The notes under the pieces are model-generated. The model searched no databases. It was not told the origin of the DNA and saw nothing but the letters and a program-made list of their open reading frames with translations. From Mycobacterium sp. Z3061 (GTDB taxonomy: Bacteria > Actinomycetota > Actinomycetes > Mycobacteriales > Mycobacteriaceae): a stretch of 64,000 nucleotides of DNA. The translations under genes were made by a program, and so were the position numbers. Location: positions 3,286,001 through 3,350,000 of the forward strand of contig NZ_CP134062.1 in the NCBI RefSeq assembly GCF_031583025.1. Reading direction: 5' to 3'. Each line of letters begins with the position of its first letter. Position 1 is the first letter of the stretch. Below are positions 42,629 through 53,216 of the stretch, in pieces.

Positions 42629-43114
42629 ATGACGGAACGCATTGACACCGAACGCACCATCGCGGCTCCCGCCGCGCAGATCTTCGCGCTGCTCTGTGAG
42701 CCGCGCGGGCATGTCGCGATCGACTCGTCGGGGATGCTGCAGGACGCCGAAGGTGACCCGGTGAGGGCTGTCGGCGACACGTTCGTGGTCCACATGGACC
42801 GCGAGTCGTTGAACGACTTCCCGCAACTGGGGAAGTACGACGTCACGGTCGAGATCACCGAGTTCGAGCAGGACCGGCTGATCGCCTGGACCATCCTGGG
42901 GCAGATCCGCCCCCAGATCGGCCATGTCTACGGCTATCGTCTGGAGCCCACCGACGACGGCGCGGGCACCGTGGTCACCTCGTTCTACGACTGGTCGAAC
43001 ATCGACCAGCAGTGGCGCGACGCGGGAATCTTTCCGGTCATCTCCGAAGGCGCGCTTCGAGCGACGCTGGGCATCCTGGACCGGACCGTACGGGGGCGCG
43101 CCGGACCCGGTTGA
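42629..43114 (+). CDS. SRPBCC-family (polyketide cyclase-like) protein
   Basis: 161 residues with the START/SRPBCC helix-grip pattern: an N-terminal strand IDTERTIAAPAAQIFALLCEP, a middle of strands (VGDTFVVHMD, YDVTVEITEFE, LIAWTIL), and a C-terminal helix. Such proteins bind hydrophobic ligands in a central cavity; the ligand is unknown. It begins 4 bp after pknE and is probably cotranscribed. The TTG-GCG-type context gives no extra hint on function. Confidence 0.8.
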   Translation: MTERIDTERTIAAPAAQIFALLCEPRGHVAIDSSGMLQDAEGDPVRAVGDTFVVHMDRESLNDFPQLGKYDVTVEITEFEQDRLIAWTILGQIRPQIGHVYGYRLEPTDDGAGTVVTSFYDWSNIDQQWRDAGIFPVISEGALRATLGILDRTVRGRAGPG

Positions 43115-43150
43115 CGGACGCTGTCGGAGGTGTTCGGTAGGGTCCTCCGC

Positions 43151-45529
43151 GTGACGCCGACAGCAACCATCAAATCCGTAAATGCCCGTCTCGCTGAGGA
43201 ACTGGCGGTTGAGCTGCCCCAGGTGACCGCCGCGGTCAAGCTGCTCGACGAGGGCGCCACCGTGCCGTTCATCGCCCGTTACCGCAAAGAGGCCACCGGA
43301 AGCCTTGACGACGGGCAGCTCCGCCTGCTCGAGGAGCGGCTGCGGTACCTGCGGGAGCTGGACGAACGCCGCGCCGCCGTGCTCGCGTCGATCGCCGAAC
43401 AGGGCAAGCTGACCGACGAGTTGAAGGCCGCGCTGCTCTCGGCGGACACCAAGGCCCGGGTCGAAGACATCTATCTGCCGTACAAGCCCAAGCGCCGGAC
43501 CAAAGCACAGGCCGCGCGGGAAGCGGGCCTCGAGCCGCTGGCCGACCGGCTGGTCGGCGACCCGGCACAGCTCCCCGAAACGGCCGCCGCCGACTTCGTC
43601 GGTGACGAGTTCCCGGATGTTGCTGATGCCGCGGCGGCCCTGGAGGGTGCACGGCACATCCTGATCGAACGCGCCGCTGAGGACGCCGAACTGGTCGGCG
43701 CGATTCGTGAGACGTTCTGGGGGCGGGCCACGCTGCGCACCACGCCGTGGTCCGAGGAAGCGGCGAAAAGTCCTGAAGCGCAGAAGTTCCGCGATTACTT
43801 CGACTTCTCCGAGTCGCTCGAGAGTATGCCGTCCCACCGGGTGTTGGCCGTGCTGCGCGGCGAGAAGGAGAAGGCGCTGGCGTTCAGCTTCGACGGCGGG
43901 CCCGACGATGTCTACGAGGCCATGATCGCGCGAACCCTCGATGTCGACCTGTCTGTCAAGGCCGCGGTGCCACCGGCCCAGCGATGGCTGGCCACCACCG
44001 TCAACCTCGCCTGGCGGGCCAGGCTGATGTTCTCCGCGACGGTCGACGCGCGCATGCGGTTGCGGCAGCGGGCGGAAGAGGAAGCGGTGGCGGTATTCGC
44101 CAGAAACCTCAAGGACCTGCTGCTGGCGGCACCGGCGGGGGCGCGCACCACGTTGGGCCTCGATCCCGGTTTCCGGACCGGTGTGAAGGTGGCCGTGGTC
44201 GACGGCACCGGCAAGGTGCTCGACACCTGCGCCATCTACCCGCACCAACCCCAGCGGCAATGGGATGCCGCCAAGGCGGCTCTCGCCGCGCTGGTCGCCC
44301 GGCACGGCGTCGAGCTGATCGCGGTGGGAAACGGTACGGCCTCGCGTGAGACCGATGCGCTGGCAAGCGAATTGATCGCCGATATCCGGGCAGCCGGGGG
44401 CGGCTCGATCCGGGTCCCGGCGAAAGCAATGGTGAGCGAGGCGGGCGCATCGGTGTATTCCGCCTCGGCCTACGCCGCGCACGAACTGCCCGACCTCGAC
44501 GTCACCCTGCGCGGCGCGGTGTCGATCGCCCGGCGCCTGCAGGACCCGCTCGCGGAACTGGTGAAGATCGAGCCGAAATCCATCGGCGTCGGGCAGTACC
44601 AACACGATGTGACACCCGGGATCCTGGCCCGCAGTCTGGACGCGGTGGTCGAGGACGCGGTGAACGCCGTCGGCGTGGATCTCAACACCGCCTCGGTGCC
44701 GCTGCTGGCCCGAGTCTCCGGCATCTCCGAATCGCTGGCGGAGGCCATAGTCGCGCACCGCGACCACACCGGCCCGTTCGCGAACCGGCGAGCGCTGCTG
44801 GACGTTCCCCGCCTCGGGCCCAAGGCATTTGAACAGTGCGCGGGCTTCCTGCGAATCCGTGGCGGTGACGATCCGCTCGATGCCTCGGGTGTGCACCCGG
44901 AGGCCTACCCGGTGGTGCGGCGGATCCTGGACCGCTCGGGCGTCACATTGGCGGAGATCATCGGCGACGAACGTGCGTTGCGCAAGCTTCGCCCCGCCGA
45001 CTTCGCTGACGACAGGTTCGGTATTCCCACGGTGACCGACATTCTGGCCGAACTGGAAAAGCCGGGCCGCGACCCGCGTCCGGCCTTCACCTCCGCGACG
45101 TTCGCGACCGGCGTCGAGAAGGTCGCCGACCTCAAGCCGGGCATGGTGCTGGAAGGCGTGGTCACCAATGTGGCGGCTTTCGGCGCCTTCGTCGACGTCG
45201 GCGTGCATCAGGACGGTCTGGTGCACATCTCCGCGATGGCCGACCGCTATGTGTCGGATCCGCACGAGGTGGTTCGCTCCGGCCAGGTGGTGCGGGTGAA
45301 GGTGATGGAGGTCGACGTTGAACGTCAGCGCATCGGGCTGAGCCTGCGCCTGGGCGATCAGCCGCAGCGCGACAAGCGGCCGGATCGAACGGCAGCGTCC
45401 CGTCCCGGGGGCAAAAGCTCACCGCAGCAACGAAATTCGCAGCACTCCGGGAATTCCCGGCGCAGGGCGCCCGAGCCGTCGGGCAATTCGATGGCGCAGG
45501 CCCTGCGGGACGCGGGCTTCGGGCGGTGA
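43151..45529 (+). CDS. tex: Tex-family RNA-binding transcription accessory protein
   Basis: 792 residues. Order: N-terminal Tex helical region (ATVPFIARYRKEATGSLDDGQLR), YqgF/RNase H-like fold (TTLGLDPGFRTGVKVAVVDGTGKVL), helix-hairpin-helix pair (VGVDLNTASVPLLARVSGIS, LLDVPRLGPKAFEQCAGFLRI), and a C-terminal S1 RNA-binding domain (GMVLEGVVTNVAAFGAFVDVGVHQDGLVHIS). A basic Ser/Arg/Gln tail follows. Tex binds nucleic acid and aids transcription and RNA handling. GTG 43151 is preferred; GTG 43130 is also in frame. Spacing to the upstream gene is 36 bp. Confidence 0.95.
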   Translation: MTPTATIKSVNARLAEELAVELPQVTAAVKLLDEGATVPFIARYRKEATGSLDDGQLRLLEERLRYLRELDERRAAVLASIAEQGKLTDELKAALLSADTKARVEDIYLPYKPKRRTKAQAAREAGLEPLADRLVGDPAQLPETAAADFVGDEFPDVADAAAALEGARHILIERAAEDAELVGAIRETFWGRATLRTTPWSEEAAKSPEAQKFRDYFDFSESLESMPSHRVLAVLRGEKEKALAFSFDGGPDDVYEAMIARTLDVDLSVKAAVPPAQRWLATTVNLAWRARLMFSATVDARMRLRQRAEEEAVAVFARNLKDLLLAAPAGARTTLGLDPGFRTGVKVAVVDGTGKVLDTCAIYPHQPQRQWDAAKAALAALVARHGVELIAVGNGTASRETDALASELIADIRAAGGGSIRVPAKAMVSEAGASVYSASAYAAHELPDLDVTLRGAVSIARRLQDPLAELVKIEPKSIGVGQYQHDVTPGILARSLDAVVEDAVNAVGVDLNTASVPLLARVSGISESLAEAIVAHRDHTGPFANRRALLDVPRLGPKAFEQCAGFLRIRGGDDPLDASGVHPEAYPVVRRILDRSGVTLAEIIGDERALRKLRPADFADDRFGIPTVTDILAELEKPGRDPRPAFTSATFATGVEKVADLKPGMVLEGVVTNVAAFGAFVDVGVHQDGLVHISAMADRYVSDPHEVVRSGQVVRVKVMEVDVERQRIGLSLRLGDQPQRDKRPDRTAASRPGGKSSPQQRNSQHSGNSRRRAPEPSGNSMAQALRDAGFGR

Positions 45530-45586
45530 ACTCCGACGCGTAGTACTACTCATCCGGCGGTCCGGCCGGCTGGGCATGCTGGACGA

Positions 45587-46918
45587 ATGCCCCTCGCTAC
45601 TTCCCTGCCTGATCCTGCTGTGCTCGCATCCGACCGCAAGCGCGACCGTGCCGTTGACGTCGCGCGCCTGACCGCTTTGGTCGTGGTGATGTTCGGGCAC
45701 TGCGCGCTGTTGCTGGCCACCATCGATTCCGGTGGCATCCGGATCGGCAACCTGCTCGGAGCCATTCCTGCAATCGCGCCCGTGACCTGGGTGGTTCAGG
45801 TGATGCCGTTGTTCTTCCTGGCCGGTGGCGCCGCGGGCGCCTACGGCTGGCATTCCGGCTCGGCCTGGGGTTCGTGGTTGTTCGCCCGGGCGCAGCGCCT
45901 GTGCCGGCCGGTGTTCTGGTACCTGGCGGCGTGGACGCTGGCGCTGGTGGTGGTGCGGCTCACGGTCGGGGACGAATCCGCCGACGGCCTCGGACGCGAG
46001 TGCGTGGCGCTGCTGTGGTTTCTCGGCGTCTACCTGGTGGTACTGGCTTTCGTCCCGGCGTTGACCCGGTTGCGGTCGGGACGGGCGGCAGTGCTGACCG
46101 TGGTGGGTCTGCTCGTGGCCGCGTACGTGGTCGACAGGATCCGTTTCGCGGTGGGAACACCCGAGTCCGGTGTCGCCAACTTCCTGGTCGTCTGGTTGAT
46201 TCCGGTGGTGATCGGGGTTGCCTACGCCCGTGGGCTGACCAGCGTTCGGGCGGCGGTGGCCGCCGCGGTTTCGGCGCTCACCGCGCAGGTCGCGCTCGCT
46301 CTCGCCGGCACGTATGAGGTTTCGCTGGTGGTGACCGGCGCGGAGAAGGTGTCGAACGTGTCGCCGCCGACGCTGTTGCTGGCGTTGCACTGCACCTGGA
46401 TGTCGTGTGCCTTCGTGGCCGCCGCGGCGCCGATCCGCCGCTGGGCACAACGTCCCAGGGTCTGGCGCGCTGTCGCGGTGGGCAACGGGGGAGCGATGAC
46501 GTTGTACCTGTGGCACATTCCGGCGATCGCGATCGCCGCCGTCGGTCTGAATGCCGTGGGCCTGGACGCCTATGACGTGCACGCCCCGGGGTTCTGGGCG
46601 CTGCTCGCTCTGCGGGGGGTGGTTTTCGCCGCCGTCATGGCTTTGATGTTCCGGCTGCTCTCGCCCCTGGAGCACCGGCGCCTGCCCTGGTGGGACGCGC
46701 CGGTCCGGATCGCGGGGATCGGCACCACGGTCGCCGGGGGGTTGATCTGCATTGCCGGGATTGCCCTGGTGCTGATGGCCAAGAACGGTCTGGCCGGTGC
46801 TGACGGTTGGGTGGCGCTGGGCGGCTTCCTGGCAGCGGCGGCGGTTGCGCGGGTGGTCAGTCGCGAGCCATCTGCGAGGCCGGCGCTGCCCAGTCGGTCG
46901 ACACCGTCCGCTGTTTGA
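45587..46918 (+). CDS. Acyltransferase-3 family integral membrane protein
   Basis: 443 residues with about ten hydrophobic segments. The N-terminal RDRAVDVARLTALVVVMFGHCALLL carries the conserved first-helix R...H pattern of acyltransferase-3 (OafA/YrhL-like) enzymes, and VMPLFFLAGGAAGAYGW resembles the second conserved block. Such proteins O-acylate sugars, peptides or envelope components at the membrane; the acceptor is unknown. It stands alone, and its 3' end overlaps the converging NTF2-like gene by 62 bp (46857-46918). Confidence 0.85.
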   Translation: MPLATSLPDPAVLASDRKRDRAVDVARLTALVVVMFGHCALLLATIDSGGIRIGNLLGAIPAIAPVTWVVQVMPLFFLAGGAAGAYGWHSGSAWGSWLFARAQRLCRPVFWYLAAWTLALVVVRLTVGDESADGLGRECVALLWFLGVYLVVLAFVPALTRLRSGRAAVLTVVGLLVAAYVVDRIRFAVGTPESGVANFLVVWLIPVVIGVAYARGLTSVRAAVAAAVSALTAQVALALAGTYEVSLVVTGAEKVSNVSPPTLLLALHCTWMSCAFVAAAAPIRRWAQRPRVWRAVAVGNGGAMTLYLWHIPAIAIAAVGLNAVGLDAYDVHAPGFWALLALRGVVFAAVMALMFRLLSPLEHRRLPWWDAPVRIAGIGTTVAGGLICIAGIALVLMAKNGLAGADGWVALGGFLAAAAVARVVSREPSARPALPSRSTPSAV

Positions 46919-47300
46919 TCAGCCACGTGCCCTCGGCGGGAACCAGCACGTCGCGGTAGCGCCCGAAATGGTCCAGCCCGACGTGGGTGACCACCGTGAA
47001 GTACGACGAGACGTGCGCTTGCTCCGCGGTGAGGTCGGCGAACCGCACGTTGGCCAGGATGTGCCGGACGACGGTTTTGCCGCCTGCACCGGCGGTGGTG
47101 GCTACATCGGCCGTCACACCACGCAGAAAACCGGCGATCTCCGTTCTGCCGCGTAGCGACCGCGAGCCGCGTATCTCCAGCAGGCCGTCGACGCAGAACG
47201 TCGCGGCGAGGTCGTCGACCCGGCCGGCGTCACCCGACCAGTTGTACCGTGCCAGCGTGTCGCGAATCTGTTCGCGCGCAACGAGTTCCCAGATCTCCAC
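46857..47300 (-). CDS. NTF2-like (SnoaL-type) protein
   Basis: 147 residues with an NTF2/SnoaL cone-fold pattern: an N-terminal helix EQIRDTLARYNWSGDAGRVDDLAATF, DGLLEIRG, RGRTEIAGFLRGV, HILANVRFADL and a C-terminal strand pair (GTWLIKQRTVSTDW). Related proteins are ketosteroid isomerase-like or dehydratase-like enzymes; the substrate is unknown. It starts 12 bp after the FAD oxidoreductase stop on the same strand, so it is the last gene of a three-gene unit. Confidence 0.8.
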   Translation of the reverse strand: MEIWELVAREQIRDTLARYNWSGDAGRVDDLAATFCVDGLLEIRGSRSLRGRTEIAGFLRGVTADVATTAGAGGKTVVRHILANVRFADLTAEQAHVSSYFTVVTHVGLDHFGRYRDVLVPAEGTWLIKQRTVSTDWAAPASQMARD

Positions 47301-47312
47301 GGTTGTGGCGGC

Positions 47313-48437
47313 TCACCCGAAGGGACGGTTCTCGCGGATTCCGCGATACATTCCCCAGCGCACGATCAACGGCATCACCACATGCTCGACCGACCACAGC
47401 GGGAAGCGGAAGGCATGCCCGGTCGGGAAGAACACCTCCAGCCCGTCGCTCTGAACACCCACCAGCGAACCCCAGCGCCGCCCCGGCGCCTTGAAGGAAC
47501 GCAACGGGCGGTCGGCGAACAGAGCGCGAATGTTCCGTGCTACCAACCCATCTCCGCGGTTGCGCGCGGAGCTGCGCAGGGGATCGGTCGCCGCCACGTC
47601 ACCGACCGCGAAGACGTCGGGGTGCCCGGGGACCTGGAGTTGTCGCGTCACCCGCACGAACCCACCCTCGTCGAGCAGTTCCGGGGGCAGCCAGTCGGTG
47701 TTGGGGCGCACCCGGCCGATCGCCCACAGCACGGCGTCGGCCACCGCCGGTGTCTGGCCGGTGCTCCAGCGCACCGGCTCGCTGGTGATCTCGTCGCCGG
47801 TGAAGTCGTCGGTGATCACGGCCCGATGCCCGGGATGCAGGCCCACGCCGAGTTCGGCCAGCCGACCGGCGACGCGTTTCCAGATCCGCGGATGGTACTC
47901 ACCCAGCGGCCGCTCCGCGGGAAAGTACAGGTCGATCTGCTTGTCCGGCCACGTGGTGGCGATGTTGACGGCGCTGCTGACCGCCGCCGCGCCACCGCCG
48001 ATGACGATCACCGATCTGGCCGTTGCGACCTGCTCATGTGCCGCGTAGAGGCCGGCACCTATCTCGGCCGCGGACCGCAGAGACGGCTCACGCCAAAAAC
48101 CGTTGCTGACGCCGGTGGAGATGACCAGGGCGTCATACGGCTCGGCGATCGGCGTGCCATCCTCACGGCGGCCGAACACTTTCCGCCCGTCGAGGTCGAC
48201 TCCGGTCAGCTCGGCCTGCACCGTCCGGACCCGGTCCAACTTGCGGAACCTGTCGAACGGAATCCAGTAATCCCTTGCCCAATCGTCGGGGCGGGCGAGC
48301 CGGACGCCGAGTTCCTGGCCACTGACCAACCCGGGTTTGGCCGAGATCCCAATCACTTCGAAGTGTGGCGCGAGGTGAATCGCGGCCAGCACGCCGACGT
48401 CGCCCAGACCCGCGATCACGACCCGCTTGCGGCTCAT
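47313..48437 (-). CDS. NAD(P)/FAD-dependent pyridine nucleotide-disulfide-type oxidoreductase
   Basis: 374 residues from ATG 48437. It has an FAD-binding start VVIAGLGDVGVLAAIHL, a second dinucleotide fold SVIVIGGGAAAVSSAVNI (about 160-180), and the FAD-binding DVFAVGDVAATDP near 290. It resembles FSP1/Ndh2-type NADH:quinone or ferredoxin reductases; the electron acceptor is unknown. The ATG overlaps the DUF1295 stop (ATGA), implying coupled translation. The longer frame upstream of 48437 runs through the DUF1295 gene and is rejected. Confidence 0.88.
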   Translation of the reverse strand: MSRKRVVIAGLGDVGVLAAIHLAPHFEVIGISAKPGLVSGQELGVRLARPDDWARDYWIPFDRFRKLDRVRTVQAELTGVDLDGRKVFGRREDGTPIAEPYDALVISTGVSNGFWREPSLRSAAEIGAGLYAAHEQVATARSVIVIGGGAAAVSSAVNIATTWPDKQIDLYFPAERPLGEYHPRIWKRVAGRLAELGVGLHPGHRAVITDDFTGDEITSEPVRWSTGQTPAVADAVLWAIGRVRPNTDWLPPELLDEGGFVRVTRQLQVPGHPDVFAVGDVAATDPLRSSARNRGDGLVARNIRALFADRPLRSFKAPGRRWGSLVGVQSDGLEVFFPTGHAFRFPLWSVEHVVMPLIVRWGMYRGIRENRPFG

Positions 48438-49369
48438 GCCACCACTTTCCGCGGCGGTCGCGGCACGAAGCGCGACACCCGATCGATGACGCGCTGGTAT
48501 TCGGGGCGACGGGCCAAGCTGCGTGTCTCCATCATCGGAATACTGGCGCCGAGGAACATGGCCAGCATCGCCGCCGCTCCGACGAACAACCACCACCAAT
48601 CCGACGGTGCAGCCGCCACACCGAACAGCGCGAGGGAGAACCAGAAGCCGAACTCGCCGAAGTAGTTCGGATGCCGCGACCAGCTCCACAGCCCGCGGTC
48701 CATGGCCGCACCGGCGCGGGCCTCTCGGACAAACCGGTGCATCTGCACATCGGCCACGAGTTCAAGGGTGACCGCGGCCAACCCGATCACGAAAGCGAGG
48801 AGCGTGAGCCAGCGGATACCGGTGCCGGGGCGGGTCACGCAGACGTAGACCGGCAGCATGCCCGCGAACACCTGCAGCGTGGGGATGAGGTGGATGGCGG
48901 CCAGGTCGACGACGAATTCCCAGCGCCCCGCCCGCTCCTTGAACATCGGGTAGCGCCAGTCCTCGTGGTGCAAGCCGGGAAATCCGTAGACCCAGTTCGC
49001 GGTCAAGCGCACCGCCCACACCATGATCACCACGACCACCAGCCAGCAACGCAGTTGGTCGACTCCGGCCCCGGCCTGGCTCCACCAGTACAACACCAGC
49101 AGCGGTGGTATGACGCTCCAATACGCGTCGTAGAAACTGGAATTGCGATAGCGGCGGCTGAAGGCGAAGACCACCAAGGTGGCCAGCACGTCGGCGATGA
49201 AAGTGTCCAGCCACAGACGTCCGGTTCGCGGGCCCCAGGCCAGCCAGCCGGCAGCCGCACCGATCGCGATCACATACGCGAGGGTGACGAGTGTCAGCGA
49301 TCTCGCTTTGCCCACCGGCTTCGTCATGACACTGAGTTCATCTCTGCCACTGCGCTTTTCGGCAGACAT
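48434..49369 (-). CDS. DUF1295 (steroid 5-alpha-reductase-like) membrane protein
   Basis: 311 residues with about seven hydrophobic segments. DUF1295 marks are RRYRNSSFYDAYWSVIPPLL, WGPRTGRLW, and the C-terminal LWSWSRHPNYFGEFGFW, the conserved HPNY motif shared with steroid 5-alpha reductases and ICMTs. It is probably a NADPH-dependent lipid or steroid reductase of the membrane. ATG 49369 has AAGGAG about 13 nt upstream; ATG 49327 is an alternative start. It is the first gene of a unit with the FAD oxidoreductase and the NTF2-like protein. Confidence 0.85.
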   Translation of the reverse strand: MSAEKRSGRDELSVMTKPVGKARSLTLVTLAYVIAIGAAAGWLAWGPRTGRLWLDTFIADVLATLVVFAFSRRYRNSSFYDAYWSVIPPLLVLYWWSQAGAGVDQLRCWLVVVVIMVWAVRLTANWVYGFPGLHHEDWRYPMFKERAGRWEFVVDLAAIHLIPTLQVFAGMLPVYVCVTRPGTGIRWLTLLAFVIGLAAVTLELVADVQMHRFVREARAGAAMDRGLWSWSRHPNYFGEFGFWFSLALFGVAAAPSDWWWLFVGAAAMLAMFLGASIPMMETRSLARRPEYQRVIDRVSRFVPRPPRKVVA

Positions 49370-49472
49370 GCGTCATCCGGGTCTCCTTCAGCGCATGGCC
49401 CGGTTGGCCCGGGCGCCCGGCCACGGTAGGCAAAACTGTAACACGTTCTACCAACGCGACCGAGGGCCTCCG

Positions 49473-49748
49473 TCAGGGGGTGGGGGACTCGTGGGTGACG
49501 GCTCGGTAGCCCCGGGCGCCCGCCCGGTCGACCGCGGCTTTGACCACGCCGAATATCAGTCCCTGCAGGCCGGCGCCGATCAGGGCGGAGCGGGTGGAGT
49601 TGCTCAGATCCTTCGGATCGGGCGGCGCCTGGTCGTCGTCGCTGAACCGTTTCCAGACCTGACTGAAAACGGCGCCGGCCAACAGGCCGCCGGTGACACT
49701 GGTGGCCATCGACAGCGGAAGGTACAGGGCTTTGGACTTTGCGCTCAT
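49473..49748 (-). CDS. DUF4235 small membrane protein
   Basis: 91 residues from ATG 49748, which has AAAGGACAG just upstream. Two hydrophobic segments flank a loop: LSMATSVTGGLLAGAVFSQVWK and SALIGAGLQGLIFGVVKAAVDRAGARGY. The DDQAPPDPKD loop is typical of this actinobacterial family. Function is unknown. A longer frame to 49904 is possible but has no ribosome site. Confidence 0.85.
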   Translation of the reverse strand: MSAKSKALYLPLSMATSVTGGLLAGAVFSQVWKRFSDDDQAPPDPKDLSNSTRSALIGAGLQGLIFGVVKAAVDRAGARGYRAVTHESPTP

Positions 49749-49830
49749 CACTGTCCTTTGGTCGTGCGGTTTGTTGTTACCGGTGTTCCCCATCCGGCCG
49801 CTGTCCAAAGCCTCGACCCGAAGCCGGCGC

Positions 49831-50601
49831 CTAGGCTTTGTCGACTTTGCCGGCGACCTGGGTGGCCAGCTTGACCCCGGCGTCGCCCGGGTCCTTCGGC
49901 CCACATCCGCTGACGTCGATCACGACGTTGTTGCGCACGGTCAGGGCCCGCTGACAGGCTCCGCCGACCGGGGTGCCGTTGTCCGTCGTGCTCACCGAGA
50001 TGGTGGTGGTCAGCACGCCGTTGGACGAATTGACCTGTCCCACTTTCCAGGTGATCTCAGCACCGCCGGGGTCGGCGGGCACGACGAGCGTGCGGTCCGC
50101 GCAGGCCGGCCAGGCTTTGGTTGACGCCTCGAAGAAAGCCTTCGCCTCGGTCGCCGACGGGAACACCACCAGGTACTGCACGGCCTCGGGGTCCATGTCC
50201 TTCGATCCCGGGGTGGCCGGTGACGCGCCGTCATCGCGACCGAGCGCCGCGGTGAATCCACTGCCTGCGTACACCGGATTCTCGCCCGGGCCGTAGGCGT
50301 AGAGGCACTCCGCGGGCCATTTCCAGCCCTGCGGGTACTGCTTGTTGCCGTCGTCCGCCAGCTTGTCGGACTTGTCTCTGGTCGACATTCCGGTGGTGCC
50401 CATGGTGGTGTCGATCTCGGCCGGGGTGAGCAGCAGGTTGGCCAGCGCCGCCTGCGCGACCGGCGGCTTGGACGCCTGCGAACTGGCGGCAGTGGTTGCG
50501 GAACTCGACGACGACGCGGTGCCGTGCTCGTTGTCCCCGCCGCACGCGGCGACCAACAACCCGGTGGCGGCGACGGAGGCCGCTGCGATGAGGGAGCGCA
50601 T
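49831..50601 (-). CDS. Lipoprotein with PknH-like extracellular sensor domain
   Basis: 256 residues from ATG 50601. It has a signal peptide with lipobox LLVAAC (Cys20), a Ser/Thr-rich linker, then a PknH_C-like domain (about 60-256) with LLLTPAEIDTTMG, ECLYAYGP, and cysteines near 96, 167, 217 and 231. PknH-type sensor domains occur on kinases and on free lipoproteins such as LppH. Here it may bind a ligand at the outer face of the membrane; no kinase is adjacent. AGGACAG lies just before the start; the frame extends to 50634 but the lipobox fits this start. Confidence 0.85.
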   Translation of the reverse strand: MRSLIAAASVAATGLLVAACGGDNEHGTASSSSSATTAASSQASKPPVAQAALANLLLTPAEIDTTMGTTGMSTRDKSDKLADDGNKQYPQGWKWPAECLYAYGPGENPVYAGSGFTAALGRDDGASPATPGSKDMDPEAVQYLVVFPSATEAKAFFEASTKAWPACADRTLVVPADPGGAEITWKVGQVNSSNGVLTTTISVSTTDNGTPVGGACQRALTVRNNVVIDVSGCGPKDPGDAGVKLATQVAGKVDKA

Positions 50602-50729
50602 AACCTGTCCTTCTTGCTTGTCGTTGATATGCAAGCAATCCGCGACTCCCCGGCGCGCCTGCCGCAGTTGGCGGCCTGAGCATACTGCCGGTTCGGGCCC
50701 GGGGGAACAGGTTGGCGAGCGAACGCCCG

Positions 50730-52925
<2,196 letters not shown>

Positions 52926-53216
52926 CGTGCCTCCTGACGTTGACGGATTGACCGAACTGGAACACCGGCGGTCGGCCTCTGTATATCCGTTGCCGGGCCG
53001 GACTAAGCATGAGATCGCTCTCAGTCTGGGCAGTGTGCGGCGATGGGCCGAAAAAGGCTCCGTGAAAGTTGGTTTCGCAGTTCGGGGAAGGGTTGCGACA
53101 CGGTCACGGACACATACCTATTAACTGCTCAGCGGTCACAACAACCTCATTGCTCACTATCGTCACATCAACCCATGCGGACGTCAATTCGCGTCCGGCC
53201 AATGGAAAGGTGTGAA

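Noticed and set aside
49340-49376. 12-codon upstream frame before the DUF1295 gene
   Set aside because: It is too short to judge; the ribosome site spacing suits it, but it has no known leader-peptide feature.
52926-53216. Operator between glgX and the DUF4185 gene
   Set aside because: A weak TTGCGA/TACCTA pair near 53093-53120 is the only candidate; it is not convincing.
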